Shown here one piece after another: positions 8,079-16,882 of a DNA stretch of 64,000 nucleotides. The translations under genes were made by a program, and so were the position numbers. Numbering within the stretch: position 1 is the first letter of the stretch; each line of letters opens with the position of its first letter. The stretch spans positions 1,240,001-1,304,000 of the forward strand of contig CAVRWL010000003.1 of assembly GCA_963724945.1 (NCBI GenBank), given 5' to 3'. The DNA comes from Hyphomicrobium_A sp963724945. Its GTDB lineage: Bacteria > Pseudomonadota > Alphaproteobacteria > Rhizobiales > Hyphomicrobiaceae. A model generated the notes under the pieces. That model searched no databases and was not told the origin of the DNA. It worked only from the letters and a program-made list of their open reading frames with translations.

Positions 8079-9890
8079 GTGGCGAGGAAAGCCCGAACCA
8101 TCTGGTATTTGCGAGGTTTTGCGGCCGCGGCAGGCCTACTGCTGGCGTTGGCGCCGCTGCCTGCCAGCGCGCAGATCCTTGACCCGCAAACGAGCCCGCC
8201 GCCACGGCCGACGCGCGCCCAACCGCAGTCCGCTTCCAACGCCGCGCTCATTGCGGCGGAGCAGAACGCCTTCAGTGATGGCCGCTGGGGCGGCGACTCC
8301 ACGCTTGCCATCGACGAGCAGAACGCCTTCAGCGACGGCCGCTGGGGCGCCGATGTGCGCGTGGCCGCACCCTTCGAATTGGGCCTCGATGAGAGGAGCA
8401 CCCCCACCCCGGCCTTCGTCGCCGGGCAGGAGACGAGCGAGTCGTGGGAGGCCACCACCGAGGAGGAGGAGCCGGCCGACGTGGTCGGCGCCGAGCAGGA
8501 GCGTTTGCGACGCGCACCGCCGCCGCAGGACGGCGACCTTGTGCCGGTCGGCGAGCCGCTCGAGGTGTCGGGCGGCGCCATCAATCTCGCTGAGTCCTAT
8601 GCGCAGGTGAGTGGAGTGACCCCCACGCTTCCCGACTTGCGCTCGCCCAGTGAAATCAGAGCCTTCTCTGGCGCCGACGCCGGCTACGACCCCCTGTTGC
8701 TCGAGGCCCAGGAGACCAATCCGGTCTTCAGCAACTTCCCCACGCCCGGGTTCGGCTACGATCCGTTTGCGCCGCTGGGGACCAGGATCGGCAGCTTCAC
8801 TCTTTTCTCCGGAGTGGACACCGACGGCGACTACAACAGCAACCTGTTCGCCTCGCCCGAGCCGCTGGGCGATACCTCGCTCGAGGTGCGTCCCGCAGCG
8901 CGCCTCGTGTCCAATTGGGGCACGCATGCGCTCGAGCTGCGCGGGAGCGGCGACGTGAGCTTCCACGACAAGTACCCTTCGGAGGACGACCGCGCCTACC
9001 TGCTCGAGGGCTTGGGGCGCATCGACGTCACGCGCTTTACCAACCTGCAGGGGTTTATCGGCCAGGAGTTCGCCCAGGAGAGCCGCTCCGCCATCAACGC
9101 CACCTCCGCGGGCACGCGGCCAAACATCACCGTCGACCGCGCGCGCGCCGCCTTCAATCACCGCTTCAACCGCCTCACCGTGCAGCTGCGCGGTGCCGTG
9201 GTCGATACGCGCTACGGGAGCGACGTTCTCAACGGCATGGTGCAAAGCAACGCCGACCGCGACTATACCCTCAATGAGGAGGCGGTGCGGCCCAAATGGG
9301 AGTTCAATCCAAACCTCTTCCTGTTCGGCGACGTCGCGGTCAATAATCGCAACTATTCGATCGCGGCGTTCACGGACGGCATCAACCGCACCTCGTCGGG
9401 CCAGCGCTATCGGCTCGGGGTATCCTTCGGCGACACGAGCCAGGTCCTGCGCGGCGACGTGAGCCTCGGCTATGGGCGCCAGACGCCGAACAGCCCTCAG
9501 CTCGAGGTGATCGACGGGCTGCTCTTCGACGCCAACCTGACGTGGCGTGTATCCGGCGTCACCACGCTGCTGCTGACGGCGTCGACCGACGTCGCGGAGA
9601 CGACGACGGTCGATTCGGGCGGCGTGCTCGAGCATCAGTACGGGGGGCAGCTACGCCACAATTTCACGACCAACCTCCTGGGCAGCGCCGGCGTCAGCTA
9701 CTACACCAGAAACTTCGTGGGCGGCGGCCTCTTCGAGAACCAGTTCACCGCCGCGACCGGGCTCGAGTACTTCCTCAACCGCCACGCCGTCCTGTTCGGC
9801 CGCTATCAGCACACCGCCTTCAACACGACGAGCTTCGACGGGAACTGGACGGGTGAAGAGGTCCAGCTCGGCGTCCGCCTGCGCGACTAG
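8079..9890 (+). CDS. Outer-membrane beta-barrel protein (putative porin 2-like)
   Basis: 603 residues: a signal peptide (about 1-31, ending PASA), a disordered Pro/Glu-rich N-terminal region to about 230, then a beta-barrel of alternating strands that ends in the typical LGVRLRD. The DPFAPLGTRIGSF and DTDGDYNSNLF segments resemble the putative beta-barrel porin 2 family of Rhizobiales. The disordered part carries two copies of EQNAFSDGRWG, 19 residues apart (bases 8259-8291 and 8316-8348). I prefer the GTG at 8079, with GGGAG 6 bases upstream, over the TTG at 8076. It converges on galU. Confidence 0.8.
   Translation: MARKARTIWYLRGFAAAAGLLLALAPLPASAQILDPQTSPPPRPTRAQPQSASNAALIAAEQNAFSDGRWGGDSTLAIDEQNAFSDGRWGADVRVAAPFELGLDERSTPTPAFVAGQETSESWEATTEEEEPADVVGAEQERLRRAPPPQDGDLVPVGEPLEVSGGAINLAESYAQVSGVTPTLPDLRSPSEIRAFSGADAGYDPLLLEAQETNPVFSNFPTPGFGYDPFAPLGTRIGSFTLFSGVDTDGDYNSNLFASPEPLGDTSLEVRPAARLVSNWGTHALELRGSGDVSFHDKYPSEDDRAYLLEGLGRIDVTRFTNLQGFIGQEFAQESRSAINATSAGTRPNITVDRARAAFNHRFNRLTVQLRGAVVDTRYGSDVLNGMVQSNADRDYTLNEEAVRPKWEFNPNLFLFGDVAVNNRNYSIAAFTDGINRTSSGQRYRLGVSFGDTSQVLRGDVSLGYGRQTPNSPQLEVIDGLLFDANLTWRVSGVTTLLLTASTDVAETTTVDSGGVLEHQYGGQLRHNFTTNLLGSAGVSYYTRNFVGGGLFENQFTAATGLEYFLNRHAVLFGRYQHTAFNTTSFDGNWTGEEVQLGVRLRD
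8259..8348 (+). repeat. Duplicated 11-residue motif in the outer-membrane barrel gene
   Basis: Two copies encoding EQNAFSDGRWG with a 57-bp period, in frame within the disordered N-terminal region. The copies differ only at third-position bases, so the peptide, not the DNA, appears to be what is kept. Confidence 0.8.
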
Positions 9891-9907
9891 AGCTGCACTC
9901 TCCGCGG

Positions 9908-10792
9908 TCAGAGAAGCTTGCGGATCTGGGCCTTGAGCTCCGGCCCCAAGTCGTCGCGCTCGAGCGCGTAGGTGACGTTCGCCATGAGAAAGCCGATCTT
10001 GCTGCCGCAGTCGTAGATCTTGCCGTCGAAACGGACGGCATAGAAGGGGTGCCGCCCGCTCTTCTGCAGGGTGATCATGGCATCGGTGAGCTGGATCTCC
10101 CCGCCAGCGCCGCGCTCCTGGCGCGCGAGCAAGTCGAAGATCTGCGGCTCGAGGATGTAACGCCCGGTGATGTGCAGGTTGGAAGGCGCGCTGCCGGGCT
10201 TGGGCTTCTCGATCATCGCGGTGATGGGCGAGACCTTGGCCGTCCTGTCCTCGACCCCGACGATGCCGTAGAGGTGGGTCTGGTCCTCCGGCACCGGCGA
10301 GACCGCGATGTGATTGCCGCCGTTCGCCGCGTAGGCCTCCATCATCTCGGCGAGGCAGGGCCGCGCCCCGTGGTGCAGCATGTCGGGGAGCAGAAGCGCG
10401 AACGGCTCATCGCCGACGATGTCGCGCGCGCACCAGACTGCGTGCCCCAGCCCCAGCGGCGCCTGCTGGCGCGTGAAGCTCATGGCGCCGGGCTCGAGCA
10501 GCACGCCGTTGATCTCGTTGAGCGCCTGCGTTTTCTTGCGCTGGGCAAGCACCTGCTCGAGCTCGGGCTGCGTGTCGAAATGGTCCTCGATGACCCCCTT
10601 GTTGCGCCCCGTGACGAAGACGAAGTGCTCGATGCCGGCCGCGCGCGCCTCGTCGACGACGTGCTGGATCACCGGCCGGTCGACGACGGTCAGCATCTCC
10701 TTCGGCATGGCCTTGGTGGCGGGAAGGAAACGCGTGCCAAGCCCGGCGACGGGGAACACGGCTTTGCGGATGCGCTTTACGGGGGCGGGCAT
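9908..10792 (-). CDS. galU: UTP-glucose-1-phosphate uridylyltransferase
   Basis: Makes UDP-glucose from UTP and glucose 1-phosphate, for polysaccharide and LPS sugars. The nucleotide-binding signature AGLGTRFLPATKAMPKEML lies at about 17-35, followed by DRPVIQHVVDEA. The 294-residue length is typical. It is divergent from galE, which uses the product, across a 213-bp region containing a palindrome and short direct repeats that could serve both promoters. Confidence 0.96.
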   Translation of the reverse strand: MPAPVKRIRKAVFPVAGLGTRFLPATKAMPKEMLTVVDRPVIQHVVDEARAAGIEHFVFVTGRNKGVIEDHFDTQPELEQVLAQRKKTQALNEINGVLLEPGAMSFTRQQAPLGLGHAVWCARDIVGDEPFALLLPDMLHHGARPCLAEMMEAYAANGGNHIAVSPVPEDQTHLYGIVGVEDRTAKVSPITAMIEKPKPGSAPSNLHITGRYILEPQIFDLLARQERGAGGEIQLTDAMITLQKSGRHPFYAVRFDGKIYDCGSKIGFLMANVTYALERDDLGPELKAQIRKLL

Positions 10793-10861
10793 GGGTGGCT
10801 CCAGGCTTCGGGCGATTTTTTCTTAACCGTGCTCGACGTTCGTGGTTAGTGGCGCGTTAAG

Positions 10862-10900
10862 ACCAGAATCTGGTGCGAAACTTGAATGTGCGAAACTTGA
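10862..10900. promoter_or_regulatory. Palindrome and direct repeats between galU and galE
   Basis: ACCAGAATCTGGT (10862-10874) is a 13-bp dyad with a one-base centre. It runs into two direct repeats of GTGCGAAACTTGA (10873-10885 and 10888-10900, 15-bp period). It lies 70 bp from the galU start and 106 bp from the galE start, where it could act on both promoters. The regulator is unknown. Confidence 0.35.
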
Positions 10901-11005
10901 CTGGTGCGGTGCAAGATCCGTGCACATGGCATCCTATTGGGTCCATGGTAAGGGGCGCCAGGGTAGCAAGCCGACTGAGCCGCGATCAAAGAGGCGAACG
11001 AAGCG

Positions 11006-11998
11006 ATGAGTGTCCTCGTCACCGGCGGAGCCGGATACATCGGAAGCCACATGGTGCTCGAGCTTCTCGATTCCGGGGAAAGCGTAGTTGTCCTCGACAA
11101 CCTCTCCACCGGCTTCCGCTGGGCCGTGCCCGCGAACGCCACCCTGGTCGTCGGCGATGTCGGGGATCAGGAGCTCGTTCGCAGCATCGTCCGCAAGCAC
11201 AGCATCAACGCCATCATCCATTTCGCCGGATCGATCGTGGTGCCGGAGTCGGTCGCCGATCCGCTCGGCTACTACCACAACAACACCGTCAAGTCGCGCG
11301 CCCTGATGGAGGTCGCGGTCGAGATGGGCATCAAGCACTTCATCTTCTCCTCGACCGCCGCCGTCTACGGCAACCCTGAGGAGAATCCGGTGCGCGAGGA
11401 TGCGCCGCTGAGGCCAATGTCGCCCTACGGCTCCTCCAAGATGATGACGGAAATCATGCTGGCCGATACCGCGCGGGCGCACGATTTCCGCTACGTGGCG
11501 TTGCGCTACTTTAATGTTGCGGGCGCCGATCCCAAGGGGCGCTCGGGCCAGTCGACGCCCAATGCGACACACCTGATCAAGGTCGCGTGCGAGACGGCGC
11601 TCGGCAAGCGCCCCTTCATACAGGTGTTCGGCACCGATTATCCCACGCCCGACGGCACCTGCATCCGCGACTACATCCAGGTCACCGACCTCGTGCGTGC
11701 GCACTCCGCGGCGCTGCGCCACCTGCGCGATGGCGGGGACTCCGACGTGTTCAACTGCGGCTACTCGAAGGGCTTCTCCGTGCTACAGGTGATCGAGGCG
11801 GTGAAGCGGGCCTCGGGCGCCGACTTCGAGGTTCGCCTCGCACCGCGCCGACCCGGCGATCCCGCGGCCATCGTCGCCGCCTCCGACAAGATCCGCGTAC
11901 GGCTCGGCTGGCGCCCGCTCTACGACAATCTCGACACCATCGCCCGGCAGGCGCTCGCCTGGGAGGCGCACCTCGAGCGCTACAAGAACGCGAGCTAG
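11006..11998 (+). CDS. galE: UDP-glucose 4-epimerase
   Basis: Interconverts UDP-glucose and UDP-galactose. An extended SDR with the NAD-binding GGAGYIGSH at residues 6-14, the SSTAAVYG segment, and the catalytic YGSSK (Tyr-x3-Lys) near 145. The NCGYSKGFSVLQVI segment near 250 is typical of GalE. The 330-residue length is normal. Spacing and divergence from galU suggest shared control of UDP-sugar supply. Confidence 0.95.
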   Translation: MSVLVTGGAGYIGSHMVLELLDSGESVVVLDNLSTGFRWAVPANATLVVGDVGDQELVRSIVRKHSINAIIHFAGSIVVPESVADPLGYYHNNTVKSRALMEVAVEMGIKHFIFSSTAAVYGNPEENPVREDAPLRPMSPYGSSKMMTEIMLADTARAHDFRYVALRYFNVAGADPKGRSGQSTPNATHLIKVACETALGKRPFIQVFGTDYPTPDGTCIRDYIQVTDLVRAHSAALRHLRDGGDSDVFNCGYSKGFSVLQVIEAVKRASGADFEVRLAPRRPGDPAAIVAASDKIRVRLGWRPLYDNLDTIARQALAWEAHLERYKNAS

Positions 11999-12092
11999 GC
12001 CCCGTGCGCTGATTGCGGGGGCCGCAAAATTGCCGGGAAGAGCGGTGAGGTAGGGGCCCTCAGGCGAAAGCGACGCTGAGGGGAGTGGCAAA

Positions 12093-13373
12093 GTGCTTCC
12101 GGGAAAGAAGGCGAACGCCGGCGGCGGCAGGCTGCGCGCACTCGCCGTTGCGGCGGTCCTGGTGGTGGCCGCTAGCGGCGCCGCGACGGCTGCCGACGCG
12201 TTCCGCGCCTTCCTGGAGGGGCTGTGGCCGGAGGCGCAGGCGCTGGGTGTCTCGCGCGCCACCTTCGATGCGGCGTTGCGCGGCCTCAAGCCCGACCTCA
12301 GGCTACCCGATCTCGTCATCGCAGGTCGCAAGCGCGACGACAGCGCGGGCCAGGCCGAGTTCACGAAGTCGGCCATGGAGTACTTGAACCCAAAGCAGCT
12401 CGCCAACCTGGGCGCGCAGGGCCGCGCGTTCCTGAAGAAGCACGAGCGCGAGATCATCAGAATCGAGAAGGAGACCGGCGTCGACCGCTACGTCCTCGTC
12501 GCCATCTGGGGCCGCGAGACGGCCTACGGCACGCAAAAGGATACGCGCGACGCGATCCAGGTGCTGGCGACGCAGGCCTTTACCGGGCGCCGCAAGGATG
12601 TCTTCCGCAAGGAGCTGCTCTACGCCTTGAAGATGCTGCAGTCCGGGGTCCCGCGCGCGAAGATGAAGTCCTCCTGGGCCGGCGCGGTCGGGCTCACCCA
12701 GTTCATGCCGACGGAATACTTTTCCTACGCCGCCGACGGTGACGGCGACGGCCGCGCCGACATCTTCGATTCGGTCCCCGACGCACTCGCCTCCGCTGCC
12801 CACCAGCTCGCCGGCAAGGGCTGGGTCAAGGGCGTGCGCTGGGGCTACGAGGTGCGCCTCCCCGAGCACGGCGACTGCTCGCTCGAGGGCCCGCCGGGCG
12901 CGCGCTCCATCGGCGATTGGGTCAAGCTCGGCTTCCAGCGTGCGGGGCCCAAGCGCTTTAAGCCCGGGGAGCTCGGGGCGGTCGCCTATCTGATGATGCC
13001 GTCGGGCGCCTACGGGCCGGCGTTCCTCGCGACGGAGAATTTCCAGGTGATCCGCCGCTACAACACGTCCGATCTCTACGCGCTGTTCGTCGGCAATCTC
13101 GCCGACCGCATCGCCGGCGGCGGCGACTTCTATACGCCGTCGGCAAAGATCGCCCAGCCGCGCACCGCGCAGGTCAAGGAGATCCAGGCGCGCCTCATCA
13201 AGCTCGGCTACGAGCTGGAGAAGATCGACGGCAAGATCGGCTCCAACACACGCCGTCAGGTCGGCGCCTATCAGAAGAAGAACCGCTTGAAGATCGACTG
13301 CTGGCCGACGGCTGCCGTCTTGTCGCATCTGCGCTCGACCGCCGCGCTGCAGACGGGCGGCAATAATCGCTAG
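12093..13373 (+). CDS. Lytic murein transglycosylase, MltB family, with peptidoglycan-binding domain
   Basis: Periplasmic enzyme that cleaves the MurNAc-GlcNAc bond with formation of 1,6-anhydroMurNAc. There is a signal peptide at about 1-34 (ending ATAAD). The SLT2 catalytic domain follows, with the catalytic glutamate in IWGRETAYGT (about 142) and WAGAVGLTQFMPTEY, and then a C-terminal peptidoglycan-binding domain (from about 345, VKEIQARLIKLGY). No lipobox is visible, so it is probably soluble. The GTG start has a GGGGAG upstream. At 426 residues it is the usual length for this secreted alphaproteobacterial form. Confidence 0.92.
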   Translation: MLPGKKANAGGGRLRALAVAAVLVVAASGAATAADAFRAFLEGLWPEAQALGVSRATFDAALRGLKPDLRLPDLVIAGRKRDDSAGQAEFTKSAMEYLNPKQLANLGAQGRAFLKKHEREIIRIEKETGVDRYVLVAIWGRETAYGTQKDTRDAIQVLATQAFTGRRKDVFRKELLYALKMLQSGVPRAKMKSSWAGAVGLTQFMPTEYFSYAADGDGDGRADIFDSVPDALASAAHQLAGKGWVKGVRWGYEVRLPEHGDCSLEGPPGARSIGDWVKLGFQRAGPKRFKPGELGAVAYLMMPSGAYGPAFLATENFQVIRRYNTSDLYALFVGNLADRIAGGGDFYTPSAKIAQPRTAQVKEIQARLIKLGYELEKIDGKIGSNTRRQVGAYQKKNRLKIDCWPTAAVLSHLRSTAALQTGGNNR

Positions 13374-13384
13374 CAAACGCGATC

Positions 13385-13399
13385 GGGCATGGTATGCCC
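13385..13399 (+). terminator. Hairpin after the transglycosylase gene
   Basis: GGGCAT and ATGCCC form a perfect 6-bp stem around GGT, 11 bp after the stop codon. There is no T-run, so it may be a rho-independent terminator only in a broad sense. Confidence 0.35.
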
Positions 13400-13461
13400 T
13401 GCCGCGCCCGCCGCTTCGGCAGGTCGCGGCGGCCATGCGAGGCTTGCTGGGAGGGAGGAGA

Positions 13462-14397
13462 ATGAACCGCTGGGTCGAGGAGACGTTTCATCCGCATTGG
13501 CGCGTGCGCCTTGAGGCGGACGAGATCCTGCACGAGGACAAAAGCGAGCACCAGCACCTCGTCATCTTCAGGAATGCCACGTGGGGCACGGTTCTGATGC
13601 TCGACGGCGTGTGCCAGCTCACGACCTTAGATGAGTTCATCTACCACGAGATGATGGCCCACGTGCCGCTGATGGCGCTCGACCGCCCTAAGCGCGTGCT
13701 CGTCGTCGGCGGCGGCGACGGGGGCGTGTTGCGCGAGGTCTTGAAGCATCCATCGGTCGAGAAGGCGATGCTGTGCGAGATCGACCGCACGGTGATCGAC
13801 ACCGCGCTCAAGTACTATCCCGAGATTCCCGGCGCGACGTTCGATGACGAGCGCACGATCGTCGTCATCGCCGACGGGCGCAAGTTCGTCGCCGAGACGG
13901 ACGAGCGCTTCGACGCCATCATCGTCGATTCCTCCGAGCCGATCGGCCCCTCCGCCGTTCTGCACACGCCCGAGTTCTTCGCCGACTGCAAGCGCGCGCT
14001 CAAGGAGGGCGGCATTCTCGTCACGCAGAACGGCCTGCCGTTCCTGTTTCCCGATCACTTGCGCGAGACGACGCGCGCCTTCGCCTCCCTGTTCGAGTTC
14101 GTCGCGCCCTACTTCTGCACGCAGCCCTGCTACTTCGGCGGGCCGTTCGCGCTCAACTGGGCTTCCGATGAGGACGACCACCTCGAGATCAGCGAGAAGA
14201 AGCTCGCCAAGCGGCAGTCGAAGCGCGGGATCGAGACGCGCTATTGGACGCCCGCCGTGCACAACGCGGCCTTCGCCCTGCCGGCGTACGCGCAAGGCGT
14301 GGTCGAGGCGGCGATCGCGCTCGGGAGCGAGGAGAAAGCGGTCAAGCCGCGCCGCGGCAAAGGCAAAGCCAACAACAAGGACGCCGGCCCGGTCTAG
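13462..14397 (+). CDS. speE: Spermidine synthase (polyamine aminopropyltransferase)
   Basis: Transfers the aminopropyl group of decarboxylated S-adenosylmethionine to putrescine. Motifs: the Rossmann glycine loop VVGGGDGGVLREV (about 82-94), CEID, ADGRKFV, and the catalytic DSSEPIGP near 155. The ATG at 13462 has a strong GGGAGGAGA site just before it; an in-frame ATG at 13435 would add nine unconserved residues. The C-terminal 25 residues are a lysine/arginine-rich extension. No speD is present nearby. Confidence 0.94.
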   Translation: MNRWVEETFHPHWRVRLEADEILHEDKSEHQHLVIFRNATWGTVLMLDGVCQLTTLDEFIYHEMMAHVPLMALDRPKRVLVVGGGDGGVLREVLKHPSVEKAMLCEIDRTVIDTALKYYPEIPGATFDDERTIVVIADGRKFVAETDERFDAIIVDSSEPIGPSAVLHTPEFFADCKRALKEGGILVTQNGLPFLFPDHLRETTRAFASLFEFVAPYFCTQPCYFGGPFALNWASDEDDHLEISEKKLAKRQSKRGIETRYWTPAVHNAAFALPAYAQGVVEAAIALGSEEKAVKPRRGKGKANNKDAGPV

Positions 14398-14418
14398 ATC
14401 GGCCGGCAAGCGTTGCAA

Positions 14419-14493
14419 CCCCTCACCGGGCGCGTGCCGCGCCGACCACTCCCGTCATGGCTTCGCCATAACGCCGGGCTCGCGGGTGAGGGG
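14419..14493. repeat. Branched palindromic element between speE and a glycosyltransferase
   Basis: Outer arms CCCCTCACC (14419-14427) and GGTGAGGGG (14485-14493) enclose a smaller hairpin, ATGGC-TTC-GCCAT (14457-14469). It fills the 100-bp convergent gap and could end transcription from both sides, or be a copy of a dispersed intergenic repeat. Confidence 0.5.
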
Positions 14494-14497
14494 GTGC

Positions 14498-15682
14498 TCA
14501 CTTCGCCAGATGCGTGCCGAGAAGGGAGTCGTAGACCTTCAGCGTCTCGCGCTTCATGACTTCGAGCGAGAAGGCCTCCGTCACGTGAGCGCGCGCGCGC
14601 ACGCCCATGCGCGCTCTCTCCTCCGGCGTCTGGGCCAGCGCTGCCGCGATCGCCTCGGCGAGGGCCTCGGCGTCCGCGGGCGGTACGAGCCACCCCGTCG
14701 CCGTCTGCTCGCCGGCGCGCGGGGCGATTCTCACTGTCTCGGGCGGTGCGCCGATGTCGGTGGCGATCGCCGGCGTGCCCATCGCCTGTGCCTCCGTGGC
14801 AGTGCGGCCGAAGGCCTCGGGCTCCGTTGAGGCGATGACGGCGACGTGGGCGGTGCAGAAGGCGGCTGCCATGTCGTCCACGTGGCCGACGAGACGCACG
14901 CGGCCGGCAAGCCCAGCATCGTCGATCGCCTGCTCCAGTGCGGCGCAATAGCCGCTGCGCCCCTGCGAGGCCCCGGCAAGGATGACGACGCCATCGCCGA
15001 GCAGGTCTTGCGCAGCCAAGAGCCGGGCCGCCTCGATCAGCACGCGCTGGCCCTTCCAGGCGGTGAGCCGGGCGGCCTGCAGCACCACGCGCTCATGCGC
15101 GCCGATCCCCCATAGGGCGCGCAACGCCTCGATGCGCGCCGGGGCCACGCGGGTGGGATCGAAGGTGCGCTCGTCGACGCCGCGGTAGATGACGTGGATG
15201 CGCGAGGACGGCGTGCCGTAGCGCATGCGGATCAAGTCGGCGGTGTAGTGCGAGTTGGCGATCACGGCTTCGCCGCGCGCCATCACGCTGTTGTAGAGCC
15301 GTTTGAGCGCCGTGCGCTCCGCATAGGCCCCATGGTACGTCGTCACGAACGGAACGTTCGCTATGCGCGCGGCGAGGAGCGCGCTCCAGGCCGGCGCGCG
15401 GCTGCGGGCGTGGATCAAGTCGATATGGTCGCGCCTGATGGCCCTGGCCATGCGTTGCGCGTTCCAAAGGAGCCGTATCGGGCTCTTTGTGGCCGCGGGG
15501 AAGAAGCGCACCTCAGCGCCCGTGTCGCGCAGGCGCTGCACCAGGCGGCCGCCTTCGGTGAGGACGATGGCGCGCCCGCCCGCCTCCTCGATCGCGCCTG
15601 CGATCTCGATGGTGGAAAGCTCTGCCCCGCCGGTGTCGAGCTCCGGGATGATCTGCAGTATGGTCGGGCACTTCTCGGCCAC
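14498..15682 (-). CDS. Glycosyltransferase family 4 protein
   Basis: GT-B fold retaining glycosyltransferase, 394 residues. The N-terminal Rossmann domain has ILQIIPELDTGGAE near the start; the C-terminal donor-binding domain has the family-4 signature with EPEAFGRTATEAQAMGTP (about 295-313). The donor and acceptor cannot be told from sequence; LPS core or another surface glycan is likely given the neighbouring genes. I chose the GTG at 15682, with GGAGAGA 8 bases upstream. The longer frame to 15775 would run through the start of the divergent hydrolase gene, 34 bp away. Confidence 0.85.
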   Translation of the reverse strand: MAEKCPTILQIIPELDTGGAELSTIEIAGAIEEAGGRAIVLTEGGRLVQRLRDTGAEVRFFPAATKSPIRLLWNAQRMARAIRRDHIDLIHARSRAPAWSALLAARIANVPFVTTYHGAYAERTALKRLYNSVMARGEAVIANSHYTADLIRMRYGTPSSRIHVIYRGVDERTFDPTRVAPARIEALRALWGIGAHERVVLQAARLTAWKGQRVLIEAARLLAAQDLLGDGVVILAGASQGRSGYCAALEQAIDDAGLAGRVRLVGHVDDMAAAFCTAHVAVIASTEPEAFGRTATEAQAMGTPAIATDIGAPPETVRIAPRAGEQTATGWLVPPADAEALAEAIAAALAQTPEERARMGVRARAHVTEAFSLEVMKRETLKVYDSLLGTHLAK

Positions 15683-15716
15683 GAGGTCTCTCCGGCAGGC
15701 GAAGGGGTTGTTTAGA

Positions 15717-16517
15717 GTGAGTGATCGCGAACCGCAATTCCTTGACATCGGCACGAACGGCGCTAGGCGGCGCATCGCCTACATTCACGAGCCGGCACGT
15801 GCGCCCTCCGGCATCGGGCTCTTTTGGCTTGCGGGCTACAAGTCCGACATGGCGAGCACCAAGGCGACCGAGATTGCTCGCTATGCGCGCGAGAATGGTT
15901 TGGGCTCAACGCGCTTCGACTACTCGGGCCACGGGCTTTCGAGCGGAAAGTTCGAGGACGGCACCATCGGCGCCTGGCTCGACGAGGCCGAGGCGGTGTT
16001 CTCCCGCGTCACGCGCGGGCCCCAGATCGTCATCGGCTCCAGCATGGGCGGCCACATCGCGCTTCTGCTGTTGCGCCGGCTCTTGCGCACCGACCCTGTC
16101 GAAGCGGAGCGCATCGCAGCGCTGCTTCTGATCGCGCCCGCCTGGGACATGACCGAGGAGCTGATGTGGAAGCAGCTTCCCGAGGAGGCGCGCCGTGAGA
16201 TCGTGGAGCGAGGCGTCTATCTGCAGCCCTCCGAGTACGGCGAGCCTTACGCCATCACGCGGGCGCTGATCGAGGACGGTCGCGCGCATCTCCTCGCGCG
16301 CGCGCCGTTCGATCCGGGACGCCCCGTTGTCATCCTGCAAGGGCGGCGCGATGAGGCGGTGCCGCTCGCACACACGCGCGAGCTCTTGAGCTTCCTCGAC
16401 GGCGGCTGGGGCAGATTGATCGAGATCCGCGATGGCGAGCACCGCCTGTCGCGGCCCGAGGACCTCGCGCTCCTTTTCGCGACACTGAATGAGCTTGTGG
16501 AAAGGACATCGCCTTAA
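15717..16517 (+). CDS. Alpha/beta hydrolase (ABHD10-like)
   Basis: 266-residue serine hydrolase. The nucleophile lies in GSSMGG (about 103-108), an aspartate in QGRRDEAVPL (about 218) and the catalytic histidine in DGEHRLS near 246, the order expected for the triad. FWLAGYKSDM near 38 supplies the oxyanion-hole region and the overall layout resembles ABHD10-type (thio)esterases. Substrate unknown. The GTG at 15717 is the first start clear of the divergent glycosyltransferase; the two genes share a 34-bp intergenic space, so their promoters overlap each other's 5' ends. Confidence 0.85.
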   Translation: MSDREPQFLDIGTNGARRRIAYIHEPARAPSGIGLFWLAGYKSDMASTKATEIARYARENGLGSTRFDYSGHGLSSGKFEDGTIGAWLDEAEAVFSRVTRGPQIVIGSSMGGHIALLLLRRLLRTDPVEAERIAALLLIAPAWDMTEELMWKQLPEEARREIVERGVYLQPSEYGEPYAITRALIEDGRAHLLARAPFDPGRPVVILQGRRDEAVPLAHTRELLSFLDGGWGRLIEIRDGEHRLSRPEDLALLFATLNELVERTSP

Positions 16518-16585
16518 GCGCGTCGACAGGGCGCGCGCGCTATGACAAAAGGCTCGAGGGCGAAACCTCTTAGAGCGCGCGCTGC

Positions 16586-16873
16586 ATGCGTACGGTCGGT
16601 GTATTTCTGGTGGCTCTTGCAACTCTGGCGGTGCAGGTTCCGCTCGCTGCGGCCTCGTGGGAGCACGAGCCCTTTCCCGTTGCCGAGGAGGACAGCCAAT
16701 CGTTGGCCTCTGCGAACGATCAGGGCGACCGGGCGACGTGGGCGAACCCTTATGCGGATCCGCCCGAGTTCAACATCTACGACGATCCGGCGCCCTTCTT
16801 TCCTGCTGACGACACGGGCTCTCCTTCCGACGATACCGGCGGAGACTCTGCGGTCGATCTCGACGGGTTCTGA
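16586..16873 (+). CDS. Small secreted acidic protein, function unknown
   Basis: 95 residues with a clear signal peptide (about 1-24, ending LAAAS). The mature part is short, strongly acidic and rich in Asp, Pro, Ser and Gly, with no cysteines and no recognisable domain. It is probably disordered. It lies 68 bp after the hydrolase and converges on the SLOG gene with a 9-bp gap. The signal peptide and clean frame support it being a real gene. Confidence 0.6.
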   Translation: MRTVGVFLVALATLAVQVPLAAASWEHEPFPVAEEDSQSLASANDQGDRATWANPYADPPEFNIYDDPAPFFPADDTGSPSDDTGGDSAVDLDGF

Positions 16874-16882
16874 CGCGAGCCT

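Noticed and set aside
10845..10859. CtrA site (TTAA-N7-TTAA) before galU
   Set aside because: One half reads TTAG, so it is only a partial match and common by chance.
12303..13436. 377-codon minus-strand frame opposite the transglycosylase
   Set aside because: Shadow of a gene with clear catalytic motifs.
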